Of a stretch of DNA of 64,000 nucleotides, positions 1 to 9,627 are shown in pieces. Location: positions 6,870,708-6,934,707 of the forward strand of contig CM033391.1 of assembly GCA_019426215.1 (NCBI GenBank). Reading direction: 5' to 3'. Position numbers and translations under genes: made by a program. The notes beneath the pieces were generated by a model, which saw only the letters and a program-made list of their open reading frames with translations, did no database searches and had not been told where the DNA came from. The number at the start of each line of letters is the position of its first letter. Positions within the stretch are counted from its first letter, which is position 1. The stretch is from Buddleja alternifolia. Taxonomy: Eukaryota > Streptophyta > Magnoliopsida > Lamiales > Scrophulariaceae.

Positions 1-985
1 TCCCTTGCATCGGTCATACGCACTTAGCACCATACACTTAAATCATTTTGACGCTTATTACACAAATCTTTCTTAGCGTCTGCACTTCTTTCAAAATAAA
101 CTAAACGCTTAGCTTTATTCCCAGCTAAAGCGCTTAGTAAAAAGATCCTTTAAAAGCAAGCGTACATTACCCTACGCTAAAACGAGAAAGTGGATTAGTC
201 AATCAATGCAATTAATGCTGACTTGACATTCCTCACCTTTCGCTCAAGAAAACCCATGAGTACTTATCACGTTTTTCAAAGATGGTTCAGCACATGTACA
301 CGCGTCAGTACAATTACCATGTATCTTAGACGAATACAACCAGCGCTGAATATTTTAAACCAAAAGTAAAACACTACTACCAAGACATAATGATAAGTAC
401 TGGGAAACTGTGTCCTCATACACACCCTGAAAAAAAATAAAAAATAATTCTATATGTTACGATGACCGCTAAAGCACAAAATGTTACTTGAAAGAGAACC
501 TCAAGATTCTCAAGCGTCAACATAACACTGAATTGTTTCAAGCGTCATTCTGAATAGGTCCGGACGCTTTAACAAATGTTTTGGCGAGTATTTGAATAGT
601 TGTTCAAAATTATGGTTCCCGAACAGTTTTCATAAAATACGTGTCCGCTTTTCATGGGCACACGTATCACTCTCAGTATATCAAAAGTCACTGTTTCAAA
701 CTTTTGATCGGACGTCAAAATAGTATATGTGGTTGTTACTAAAAGTAACCGTGCTTATTAAATCTAAATTCACGTCCACAGTCGTATTTTAATGGCTAAG
801 ATTTGTACTCCTCCACGTGTCAACATCTCAACCTTAAAAAAAAAAAAAAACATTCAAATTGTAGTATTTCAAAACACACTCTCTGCAGAACATAATCTCT
901 CTTACACTCTCTTTCATTCGTACAAGAAAAATCTCTCTCTCTCAAAACAAAATTTTCATTCTTAATCTCTGTCTACTTCTCACTA
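1..985 (+). other. Non-coding internal region before the ORF
   Basis: No ORF of useful length is seen. The stretch contains a run of 13 A at about 839-851 and then a CT-rich leader (about 880-980) directly before the ATG at 986. It already carries the AGCG/CGCT words that recur through the ORF and LTR (for example near 75, 140, 345, 510 and 540). It is probably the spacer between pol and the 3' ORF and may contain its promoter. Confidence 0.5.
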
Positions 986-3900
986 ATGGCACCCAAGAAA
1001 GCTACAGCTGGAACCACTGAAGTAGTTGTTAAGGTCACTGAAGGCCTTATAATCGATTGGAAGTTTCTCTATGAAAACCCCCAAATTGATTTAACGGAAG
1101 TGATGGATTCTGTAGCAGGGGCTGGGCTTCAGAAATTTCTCACCAAACACTCGTACATGTTTCCTGAAGAACTAGAATTTTTCTGGCGAAATGCTAAATT
1201 GTCTGACGATGAGACTACTATCACCTGTTTGTTTCTCGTCCCCAAGACGGAATCAAAGACGTTCACTCTCTCTGCGGCCTCTATTGCCCAGAATTTCTCT
1301 CTACCTAATGACGGAGCGACTTTAGACACTATCACTGAGGAACAAATTCAAGAAGTCTGGACTCAGATTAGCGCCTACGATGGTGTTCCATACAAACCGT
1401 ACTTTGAGAAGAAAGATATAGTGAACAGGTATCGAGTCCTAGCTGACTTCTGTAGTAAAAACATTGAATGCAGAGTGGGAACCTTTGACAAAATCAACCT
1501 AACCCAGTTCCAGATGATGACTGCTATCTTGCTTAAGATAAAAATCAACTGGAGCGCCTACATATTCAGCAGATTCAGAGACAGTCTACGCACTCCAAAC
1601 AGACCTTATGGCCTAGTTTTGAGTGATCTAATTTTCCGAGCAAAGTGCACCTCTTCAGCAGGAGTCACCGTGGCCAAGCATAAGTTCTATGGGCCAAGAA
1701 TCATCAACAATCTCTTCAATCCACCCAAAGGTGGAGGTGCTGCTAGACCTCTCTCTGAGCGCCAAGGTGTACGTGCAGCATCAGATGAGGAGGCTGAGCG
1801 CCTAGATCAGGAGAAGGCTAAACGTAATATGAAGCGTCCCACTGTCACAAAGAAACGGGCTCCTCGAAAGCCCAAGGCTCAACCTATCAAAAGTGATGAA
1901 GAAGACGAGGACTCTATACCCCTCATTAGTCGGAAGGATCTGGAAACGGTCCTCAAAAATATCGACTTTGGGGAACCAGCAGTTCCACAGACTCAAGCGT
2001 CCCCAGCCGAAGGGGTAAATGTGAAGCGTATCTTCAAGAGACGTAAGCGTCCAACTGCTGCCATTTCTACTAAGGCTACACACACGACACTAAGCGACCA
2101 AGCCATAGATGCTATTCCGATATCATCCTTTGAACCACCAGTTGATGTCCATCTGGATGTTGACATGGCCCACATTGTGGCCATCGCACATGAAGCTGCC
2201 ATCGAATCTACAAATCTCGAGCCTGATGAACCTGAAATCCCAGGGGTTCAACCATTGCTTGCATTACCAAGTCCAACAGAGGCACGCTCAGAAGGTCAGA
2301 GCGATGCTAACGACGTTGTGATTCATCGACATTTCTTCAAGCTGGATCCCTTAAAGACCATCGATCACTCCGTCGATTATTTCCCTCCAGCGCCCGCAGA
2401 AACCTTCATACCTACAGGATATAATGAAGAAAGTCTTATCAATGCTGAGAATGATATCGCCAAGCTCATAAAGTTTGATCTGGCTGTATGCAACACTCTA
2501 TTTAACACAGCATTGACCCCAGCTGATAAAGCTTATTACACCGCCCTTGAACTCAGGAAGACTCCCAAACACATCCCGGCTTCCGTGACTCTCCAAGCAC
2601 AGAGGCAAGGAGGCAAGACTCCCAGAGCTGATGTTGATTTAGCTTATTATCTGGACTGTGGGACAAGCAAACCCACTGGCTTCGCTCTCAGAGACTACAA
2701 CATCAGAGTCTATGAGCGTCAGGATAAGCTTGTGAACCCAACGGAAGGGCTACTAAACAGAGAAGGCTATTCTCACTCCCCAACACTGGTAAATAGCATG
2801 GAAAACAAGCGCTCAGCTAATCCTCTCCTCTTGTGGAAGAATAAAGGAGTACATGCCGGTGAGCGTCCAGCCTCACTGACCGAGATGATTCAACTAGAAG
2901 CCGATGCCTATTTTGACTGCGTCTGGAACGCTAACTACCAACCCGATAGGTATCGTTTTGAGTCCATCTGTGATATTCATCACCAAGGATTTCGTGCTAT
3001 ACTTAATGCAGGAACTGAGTACTGCATGACTGAGGTAAAATGGGCTGAAGCTTACATGGGTGACACGTATAAATTTGAAGAATTGGTTAGCACTCCTCAT
3101 CTGTTCAGAATAGGGATTCATGATAAAAAGACCAAATTTGCACGCTACATGCTAAAGCAGCGCCAACATAGACTTGGACCAGTTCTGAAGCTGCCTATGA
3201 TCCGCCACCAACCTGAACACCGTTTAAGACAAGCGTTGCACAAACTGGCTAACTCTTCTCTACTCTTTGCTGATCAAGCGTCCACCAGCAGTTCTTCTCC
3301 CCTGTCCTGTCTGAACTTCACCCCTAGCCACTGTGAAGACAATTTTTCTCTCATGATGACAATTATGCCTCCAGTCTCCCTATTCGACAAAATCTTCACA
3401 GAAAATCTGCGACAGTGGAATGGCTCCCGGATCAATCCTTTCAGAGGATATCCACTTCTTCCGTCTATTCGACAAGAAGTCTTAAGTCACTATGATTTTG
3501 TTTTGTCGCTGCTGGAAAGAACTCAAGCGCTTGCTTCAGCCATCTACCCATACTTGGAAGAGTATTACAGGCTCTACGTTCCCGACTCTCGGAAACCGAA
3601 GACTCTCCCAACAAATCGGCTAATTGGCTTCTCACAACACTATTGCCCAGATGCCTTATTCTCCATCTGCCAAGCGCCCTCCAAAATCTTTCCCACTCAT
3701 GTGCTGGATATCCTCGGGCCAATGTATATCAGGGCCCTGGATAGTCCTATCAGAACGTTCATTCAAGGTACTTATCTCCCCACTCTACATTTGAATGAAC
3801 TTCTACAGACTGCTACGTATCCATATGCAGATGAGCCGTTTGCCAGCTTGGACTTTCGGTTTACGGACTTTAGCCGTATAGAATCAGAATTTACTGCAGC

Positions 3901-4906
3901 ACCAGCTGACACGTTACCTGCTCCTGAGCGCTTATTAGAATTACCTCAAGCGCCTAATTCCCCCAGTCCAACTGAATCCGACTCTACTGCATCCACCGAG
4001 TCCAACAGTACCCCAGCGCTTCGAGGAACAGTATTTGATCCTAATTATCAAGTACCTATTGAATCTCTCAAACACACATCCCATTTTAAGCATCACGTTA
4101 GCACTGCGGTTCCCGACGCTCAAACGTCCATGACTGAATGCCTCACTCAAATACAGCAACTATCTACAGCTACTCAGGCAAGTCATGTGGCTTTAACAAA
4201 TGATCTCAACCACCGTCTCACGGCTCTTGAGACCTCTCTTGCAGACGCTAATCACGCTCAACTATTGGTCATGAAAGAACACTTCGACCAGCGTCTGACC
4301 ACTCTTGAAGCCTCTGTCGCTCAGATTGCTACTCAAGTCAGTCTTCTTACTCAGCATTTCATACAGACTGATGATGGCAATAAGGGGGAAAAGAAGGGAG
4401 AAAAGAGGAAATCTTCAACATCTAAAGATCAAGAAGATCCTCCTCCACCATCCAAGCGTCAACATATTGATACTTCCCTCACACTAAGTACAGAGCCAAG
4501 GTATCCCTATCCTTCTTGGGTACCTACCTCGGTGGGAGCGTCCAATAAAAAGGAAACCCCAAGAGTGCTCTATCCAAATCTTCCATTACCTCCAAGAGCA
4601 CTGCTTGAACAATTTGATATTCCTCTTCTCAGAGCGTCAATTCCAGAACCATCTGATCCAGCAGTCTTAGCCTTAGAGCGAAAAATGTCTGACTTTGACC
4701 AAACCTTTAGAATTTGCTTACGATACATAGGCATCAGTCCAGAGGAATGGGATAAGCAGCTCATTACCTTCAAGGCACGACAAGTAAAAGAAAACAAACA
4801 TATAATCAGTAAAGATCATGCAGCGATGATGACGCTAGAAGATCAGATAACTGAAGCAATTCGTGCTGAAATGACTAAGAGATACAAGATCAAATCACGA
4901 TCTTGA
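986..4906 (+). CDS. Long 3' ORF of Sirevirus-like element (env-like position)
   Basis: An uninterrupted 1306-residue ORF. The first ~240 residues resemble the 'putative plant transposon protein' region found in extra ORFs of plant LTR elements; the segment around GLVLSDLIFRAK is typical. Residues ~277-301 are strongly basic (MKRPTVTKKRAPRKPKAQP) and are followed by an acidic patch (SDEEDEDS, ~303-311). The middle is Ser/Pro-rich and low in recognisable motifs. Residues ~1047-1130 look like an alpha-helical coiled coil with repeated TALE/TTLE segments, followed by a Lys-rich stretch and a basic C-terminus. I see no signal peptide, convincing membrane helix, zinc knuckle, protease, integrase or RT motif. 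In Sireviruses the ORF in this position is called env-like, but function is unproven. The start is the first ATG after a CT-rich leader. The intact frame suggests a recent copy. Confidence 0.7.
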   Translation: MAPKKATAGTTEVVVKVTEGLIIDWKFLYENPQIDLTEVMDSVAGAGLQKFLTKHSYMFPEELEFFWRNAKLSDDETTITCLFLVPKTESKTFTLSAASIAQNFSLPNDGATLDTITEEQIQEVWTQISAYDGVPYKPYFEKKDIVNRYRVLADFCSKNIECRVGTFDKINLTQFQMMTAILLKIKINWSAYIFSRFRDSLRTPNRPYGLVLSDLIFRAKCTSSAGVTVAKHKFYGPRIINNLFNPPKGGGAARPLSERQGVRAASDEEAERLDQEKAKRNMKRPTVTKKRAPRKPKAQPIKSDEEDEDSIPLISRKDLETVLKNIDFGEPAVPQTQASPAEGVNVKRIFKRRKRPTAAISTKATHTTLSDQAIDAIPISSFEPPVDVHLDVDMAHIVAIAHEAAIESTNLEPDEPEIPGVQPLLALPSPTEARSEGQSDANDVVIHRHFFKLDPLKTIDHSVDYFPPAPAETFIPTGYNEESLINAENDIAKLIKFDLAVCNTLFNTALTPADKAYYTALELRKTPKHIPASVTLQAQRQGGKTPRADVDLAYYLDCGTSKPTGFALRDYNIRVYERQDKLVNPTEGLLNREGYSHSPTLVNSMENKRSANPLLLWKNKGVHAGERPASLTEMIQLEADAYFDCVWNANYQPDRYRFESICDIHHQGFRAILNAGTEYCMTEVKWAEAYMGDTYKFEELVSTPHLFRIGIHDKKTKFARYMLKQRQHRLGPVLKLPMIRHQPEHRLRQALHKLANSSLLFADQASTSSSSPLSCLNFTPSHCEDNFSLMMTIMPPVSLFDKIFTENLRQWNGSRINPFRGYPLLPSIRQEVLSHYDFVLSLLERTQALASAIYPYLEEYYRLYVPDSRKPKTLPTNRLIGFSQHYCPDALFSICQAPSKIFPTHVLDILGPMYIRALDSPIRTFIQGTYLPTLHLNELLQTATYPYADEPFASLDFRFTDFSRIESEFTAAPADTLPAPERLLELPQAPNSPSPTESDSTASTESNSTPALRGTVFDPNYQVPIESLKHTSHFKHHVSTAVPDAQTSMTECLTQIQQLSTATQASHVALTNDLNHRLTALETSLADANHAQLLVMKEHFDQRLTTLEASVAQIATQVSLLTQHFIQTDDGNKGEKKGEKRKSSTSKDQEDPPPPSKRQHIDTSLTLSTEPRYPYPSWVPTSVGASNKKETPRVLYPNLPLPPRALLEQFDIPLLRASIPEPSDPAVLALERKMSDFDQTFRICLRYIGISPEEWDKQLITFKARQVKENKHIISKDHAAMMTLEDQITEAIRAEMTKRYKIKSRS

Positions 4907-5081
4907 TTTTGTTTACTTATGATTCTTTCACTTCAGTTGTAAAATGCTTGTACTATGAAAGATATATATAAAATGCATTTTACAGCTGAAACATCTCGTT
5001 GAAGCTCAAACTAACTTACTAACCTACGCTAACTCATACTTTAGGTATCTAACGCTTGAACTAAATAGGTATTGCCATCAT

Positions 5082-5096
5082 CAAAAAGGGGGAAAT
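5082..5096 (+). other. Polypurine tract of Sirevirus-like element
   Basis: AAAAAGGGGGAAAT lies immediately before the LTR start TGTTAGG. This is the expected primer site for plus-strand DNA synthesis. Confidence 0.8.
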
Positions 5097-6887
5097 TGTT
5101 AGGAATTTCATGTTAGATGTTTTGATGATGACAAATAGGACTTCATGTTAGACCCCAAGAAATGTAAAGTATAAAAGCTTTCATAGAACAAATATGTAAG
5201 CGCCTGAAAGCTCGTGTTTTTCACTAGACTTGTATTTTTATAGAGTTTAGACTAAGAATGTGATACTAAATCACTAGAAGAATTCTGCGTGAGTCTACCA
5301 AGTGATGAAGTTGAAGATCAAGCGTATGAAGAAACAGTAAAGATAAAGATTAGTCTCAAGCGTCCTTCAAACGCTAAACGACTATCCCGGGTTACGAACT
5401 CAGCGCTCAAGATTTGTTATGGACCTTAGACCAAGTACTTAACACTAAGTCAATGATAGAATTCTGAGTGAGTCTATCAAAGATAAAGTGAAAGGACAAG
5501 CGTCTAAAAGATCGGGCAAAGATTGTGACCTCTTCAAGCGTCTGATTAACAAAAAAGACTACTTTCAAGAAGCCTAAAACTCCAAAGGCTCAAACGCCTA
5601 GTTCTCTAAGCATAACCTGAAGATTCAAACCCAAGTTATCAAAGATGCATGAATCAACGGAAATTATTCCCAAACGGAAATAAAACAAGATGCATCAAAA
5701 GTCGGATAAGTGCTATTAAAATATAAGCACAACAAATTATGGGCAAACCATATCTTTGACCTAGACTGTCAGATTTATGAAACCAAGACCATGCCTAACC
5801 AATTAAATATACCCAAAGTTAGGATTGTCAGAATTCATGGAATGTTTAGGGAAACGAGACTCCAACCGTGTCCAACGGACAAAATCTCATAACAATCTAT
5901 AAATAACCTTTTCAGCAAAAGGGACAATAAGGGGATAGATATAGAAAAACATCTGGACGTAAAAATAAAAAAGAAGAGGGTCCAAAACGTTGCTGAATTG
6001 TTTTAAAAAGAGCTTATACACTCCAGAGCCGAAATCTTTTTAAGCTTTCTCAAATACATTCCTAGACAGTCACCCATATCTCAAATCTCTTTTTAAAGAA
6101 CCTACACTACCATTGAGATATCTCCAAGTTGTTTGAACTTTCCAAAAACAAACAAACCCGTGACCAAAACCATCAACACCTTTCATCTGAGTGAGAAAAC
6201 TGGTTGACTTACAAGCAATATTTTTGTGTAAAAGAAGCTTGTTGAAGTTGATCTCTATTGGAGCTGAAATCTGTGTGACCAAGGAGTTCCGAGATCAAGG
6301 GTAACTTGCACCATTTCTGAGTGAAAGAAGCAAGGGGATAGAAGGTCTTTAGTGGAGCTGAAATCTGTGTGACCAAGGAGTTCCGAGATCATATCCAATC
6401 TCCCTCTATCTTGTAGAAGTCTCTGTGTGACTCTTCGATAATCATCATAGTGGAAAACCTCCCTAATAAAAGGAGAAGAAGGACGTAGCTGGGATTACAT
6501 CACCCAGTGAACCTTACAAATATCTTGTGTCATTTACCTCTTTAAGCATTCATTGTTTTACTGCTTTACTATTCATATTGCATACATTCTGATAAAGTTT
6601 TAAAACAACTAAGCGACTACTTTCGATTAACAAACTGAACGCTAAGCTATAAAATGCTTCCGCTGTGCTAACCCTGATTTAGTGACTAAACTCTACCCTA
6701 CTTTGGTAAGCGTTGAAATCACCGAGTCTAAGTTAACGTTTCTCAAGCGCCACATCCAGCGCTTAAAGCCTTCCGAGCGTTCAAATACCTCAAAGTGATA
6801 CGAATTTTTAGAAGTCAAAAAAGACTTCAGGGTCTATTCAACCCCCCCCCCCTTCTAGACCCTTTCGTATACCACTTGGGACCAACA
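5097..6887 (+). repeat. 3' LTR, Sirevirus-like (1791 bp)
   Basis: It starts TGTTAGGAAT right after the polypurine tract and ends GGGACCAACA, giving TGTT...AACA ends. Near the 3' end it has a run of C followed by CTTCTAGACC, common in Sirevirus LTRs. A 39-bp word is repeated at 6259-6297 and 6353-6391, and two weaker related blocks lie near 5270 and 5460 (each with GAATTCTG and GAGTCTA). The words AAGCGTC, AGCGCT and AAGCGCC recur throughout. The partner LTR is outside the window, so neither age nor target duplication can be read. Confidence 0.75.
6259..6391 (+). repeat. 39-bp direct repeat inside the LTR
   Basis: The 39-bp word beginning TGGAGCTGAAATC and ending TTCCGAGATCA occurs identically at 6259-6297 and 6353-6391, 94 bp apart. 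It looks like a tandem-type duplication within the LTR. Confidence 0.85.
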
Positions 6888-7762
6888 CTTTCTACACGAA
6901 AACTACAATTGATTAATTTTTAATCTAGAAAGCTAAGGGCGATTAAGTCAATAAATTCATTGATACTAAATTTTGGGGGTTCTGAAATGAAAAGTTGGTG
7001 GAATTGGCTTTTTAGGTTGAAAAATATTTTTATAAGTTTTTTGGATACAAAAGTTTATTTTAGGGGGGAGGGGTTTAGCAGTTTTTTTCTGTCTTTTACT
7101 TGATGAATAAGTATTCAATCAAACTTTTAAGATGAATAATATTTTAAGATCTTTTAATTAGCGTTATATTCTTTTCTAAATAAAAGAATCTTAAAGAGTT
7201 TTGGCTAAAAAGAAAAGGTCATATGGACTACATTTGTAATATTTGATTTAACAATTGTCTATATTAGCAATGTCACGTTAGATCATTCATTGGTTGGAAA
7301 AATTGCATTTTTTGTCCCATATATTTGGCCTATTCAATTTTGACCCTATTCGTTCCCCGATTCTCATATTGTGTCCTATAACTTTTAGAAATGCTCACAT
7401 TTGGTCCTAACCGAATTTTTCCTCCAAAGTTTTAATAGTGTTAAGGTGCCCGACGAGCCATTTATTGGCTTGGCCTTAGTTTGTAGACACTATGACAGTC
7501 TTGTCTTATGTTATATCAATTTGGTTTTGGCAATCGTTTTCTTTGTCTTTTATATTATCATTAGTTTAGATAAAAATCCCTTGAATCACTTATGATTATG
7601 GGAGCAATCGCACACAAGGTAGTGACTACTATGGAATGCTCTCGAGTATTTATCCTAAATTTTTGTTCTAAGTCATAGAGACTATGAGAAAATGGGATAA
7701 CATAGTCTCGTTAAGATAGTTTGTGTATGTCATTCTCATGGGAGAGTGCCTTATTCCATGAG
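6888..7762. other. Unassigned repeat-like DNA between elements
   Basis: No coding region is supported. Around 7295-7440 the phrases 'tttgtcccatatatttgg', 'ttttgaccctattc' and 'tttggtcctaacc' resemble the end of a TIR-type element. From about 7610 the sequence reads like part of an older LTR whose continuation appears at 18438, after the inserted copia element. Confidence 0.4.
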
Positions 7763-7767
7763 CATTA

Positions 7768-9614
7768 TGTTAGAGTGTATGCCCTCAAATGCCATAAAGA
7801 GGATATATTTAGAGGGCATTGACTTGTAACTAAACAATATCTTTTTATTATATGTAAGGCATCGTCTTGTTGTTTTCATATAGGCATTTGTAAGGTGTTA
7901 ATAAACAACGTAAAGTCCTTGAGAATAAAGGCAAACCTTCTACTTACTATGGGATAGGAAGAATGGCACTAGAAGGGTTTGATCCTTATTCTCTAAATAG
8001 GGTTCACAAGTCTAAGAAAGTATTTGATTGGACATCAATACAGAACAAAGACTTGCATGATATAAGTTTCGACAGAGAAAGTGCCAGTTGAACACTATGG
8101 GAATGATAGTGGAAACTTATGTCATGGACATATTAGTTGGACTAATATGTTCGAACACAGCTCGCATCGGTTTCATCACATGGGTATTCACTCACTGACA
8201 GTCAATGATGAAACTGATAAGTTGTGATAGGTACGCGTGAACCTTAGACCTGAGGAATCGAGTTGAAGATGTACTTGTGACATCAAGTCTGTCATTAGAG
8301 TAGTAAGATCCAAATCACCCTTTGGTGGGATCAACCTCGAAATGCGACTTGATGGGCAAGTAGCATTGTTAACTGATTAGCAAAATGGGATTTATTCTCT
8401 CATAAATGAATGATCTAAATGTCTTATGCAGTCATGAATGAGTGAGGTTAAAAGTCTTTGGCCAAAGCATAAAATGACCTCGACTCATTATGACCTAAGC
8501 ATATGGTCAAGTCATATAAGTTTGACTAAAACCATAACTCTCACTTGACTGGGATATAAGAATAAAAGGTTTATACTCGTACGATATTCACAGCGTATTT
8601 GATTTGAAATGATCATATTCATTTGTTCTCAATTGGGATACGATGTGAGTCACGTGACTGGCTAGGTGTTATCACATCCTTTTGGTTTCCTCTCAATTGC
8701 CTTTTGAAACAAACCTAAACAGTCGCGCTTAAAGGAAGTGCAAAAGGAAAATCATGGAAAAGACTTGAGAGAATTTTCGGTATTGGATATCGAGATTAAT
8801 TAATTAATCATTAGATGATTTTATTAATTAATTAATTTAATGAATTAATTAATTCCTTAGAGGAATTTAATCATAAAATTAACATGGATTTAATTGATTA
8901 TTTAATTTATTTATTGGATAAATAATATTAATTATTTAATTAATTAAATAAGCATAATAAGGCTAAAGCCCGATGGCTTTAAAGGTAATTTAGCCTAGGT
9001 TATTGTTTCATGGTAGTATAAATATACTACTTAGAGAAAATTAACCTAAGTAAGCAAAGGGGTGTGGTCCACAAGGCATTCGCCGTGAGAACCCACCCGG
9101 GTTCGAAACCTAGGAGAAGGGGATGGGGGGTTTACTCCTACATCCTCCCCCGGGGGGTCCTGCGCTTATTGAGCCCATCGCCTATGGATAACCAAGGGCG
9201 GATTACCCCCATACGTGGTTTGCGGGCTATTGCGTATGGGTAGGTTTGCTCTGCTGGGTGACTGGCGGAGATTTACCCTAGGATTTCCAAAAAAAAAAAA
9301 ATTAACCTAAGTGAATTAACACAAGACTTTCTCTCAAAGTAAAAACACTCCATCCTCTTTCTCTCTCTCTCTAGCCGTCTCCCTCAAGAGAAAAAGAAGA
9401 AGATTTTCGTTTTTGACTCTAGCGTGGCAATTTAGAGACAACGACGGATTTGCTGTTCAAGAAGGGATTGCAAAGCTAGTTCAGCATTCAACATAATCGA
9501 GAACGGTAATTGAATTCGAAACCCAATTTAAATACGAGAAATAGAGATGAGCCACTGGGATTTAAATATATTCTTCCAATGCGTTATTTGATTTTATGCA
9601 ATTTTTTCCCAACA
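7768..9614 (+). repeat. 5' LTR of copia element 1
   Basis: It starts TGTTAGAGTG and ends CCCAACA, followed by the tRNA primer site. It is longer than the 3' copy because a SINE is inserted at 9052-9300. It lacks 28 bp present in the 3' LTR: after GCTTTAAAGG the 3' copy has extra sequence (about 18069-18096) before GGTAATTTAG. The TTAATTAATT-rich block at 8795-8945 is shared by both copies. Confidence 0.92.
9052..9300 (+). mobile_element. tRNA-derived SINE inserted in the 5' LTR
   Basis: The body begins AAGCAAAGGGG and ends in a run of 12 A. A pol III A box (TGGTCCACAAGG, 9065-9076) and a perfect B box (GGTTCGAAACC, 9100-9110) mark a tRNA-related head. The target duplication ATTAACCTAAGT flanks it at 9040-9051 and 9301-9312. 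The matching place in the 3' LTR (near 18160) has the empty site with one copy of this word, which proves insertion after the retrotransposon arrived. The tail beyond the B box is GC-rich and not tRNA-like. Confidence 0.92.
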
Positions 9615-9615
9615 G

Positions 9616-9627
9616 TGGTATCAGAGT
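9616..9627 (+). other. Primer binding site (initiator Met tRNA)
   Basis: TGGTATCAGAGT lies one base after the LTR end. It matches the standard plant copia PBS TGGTATCAGAGC except for the last base. Confidence 0.85.

Larger units (their letters stand above)
1..6887 (+). mobile_element. Sirevirus-like Ty1/copia element, 3' part
   Basis: The window opens inside a retrotransposon. The visible part is a non-coding stretch, one long ORF (986-4906), a polypurine tract and a 3' LTR (5097-6887). The gag-pol region and 5' LTR would lie upstream of the window. The long ORF after pol, the tract of five A then five G beside the LTR, the LTR start that soon reads GATGATGACAAA, and the C-run followed by CTTCTAGACC near the LTR end are features I associate with Sireviruses (SIRE1/Maximus group). 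No RT is visible here, so the lineage is inferred. The element could also be a non-autonomous relative. Confidence 0.7.

Noticed and set aside
9065..9110. tRNA gene
   Set aside because: The A and B boxes belong to a SINE with target duplications and an A-tail; no cloverleaf or acceptor stem is completed.
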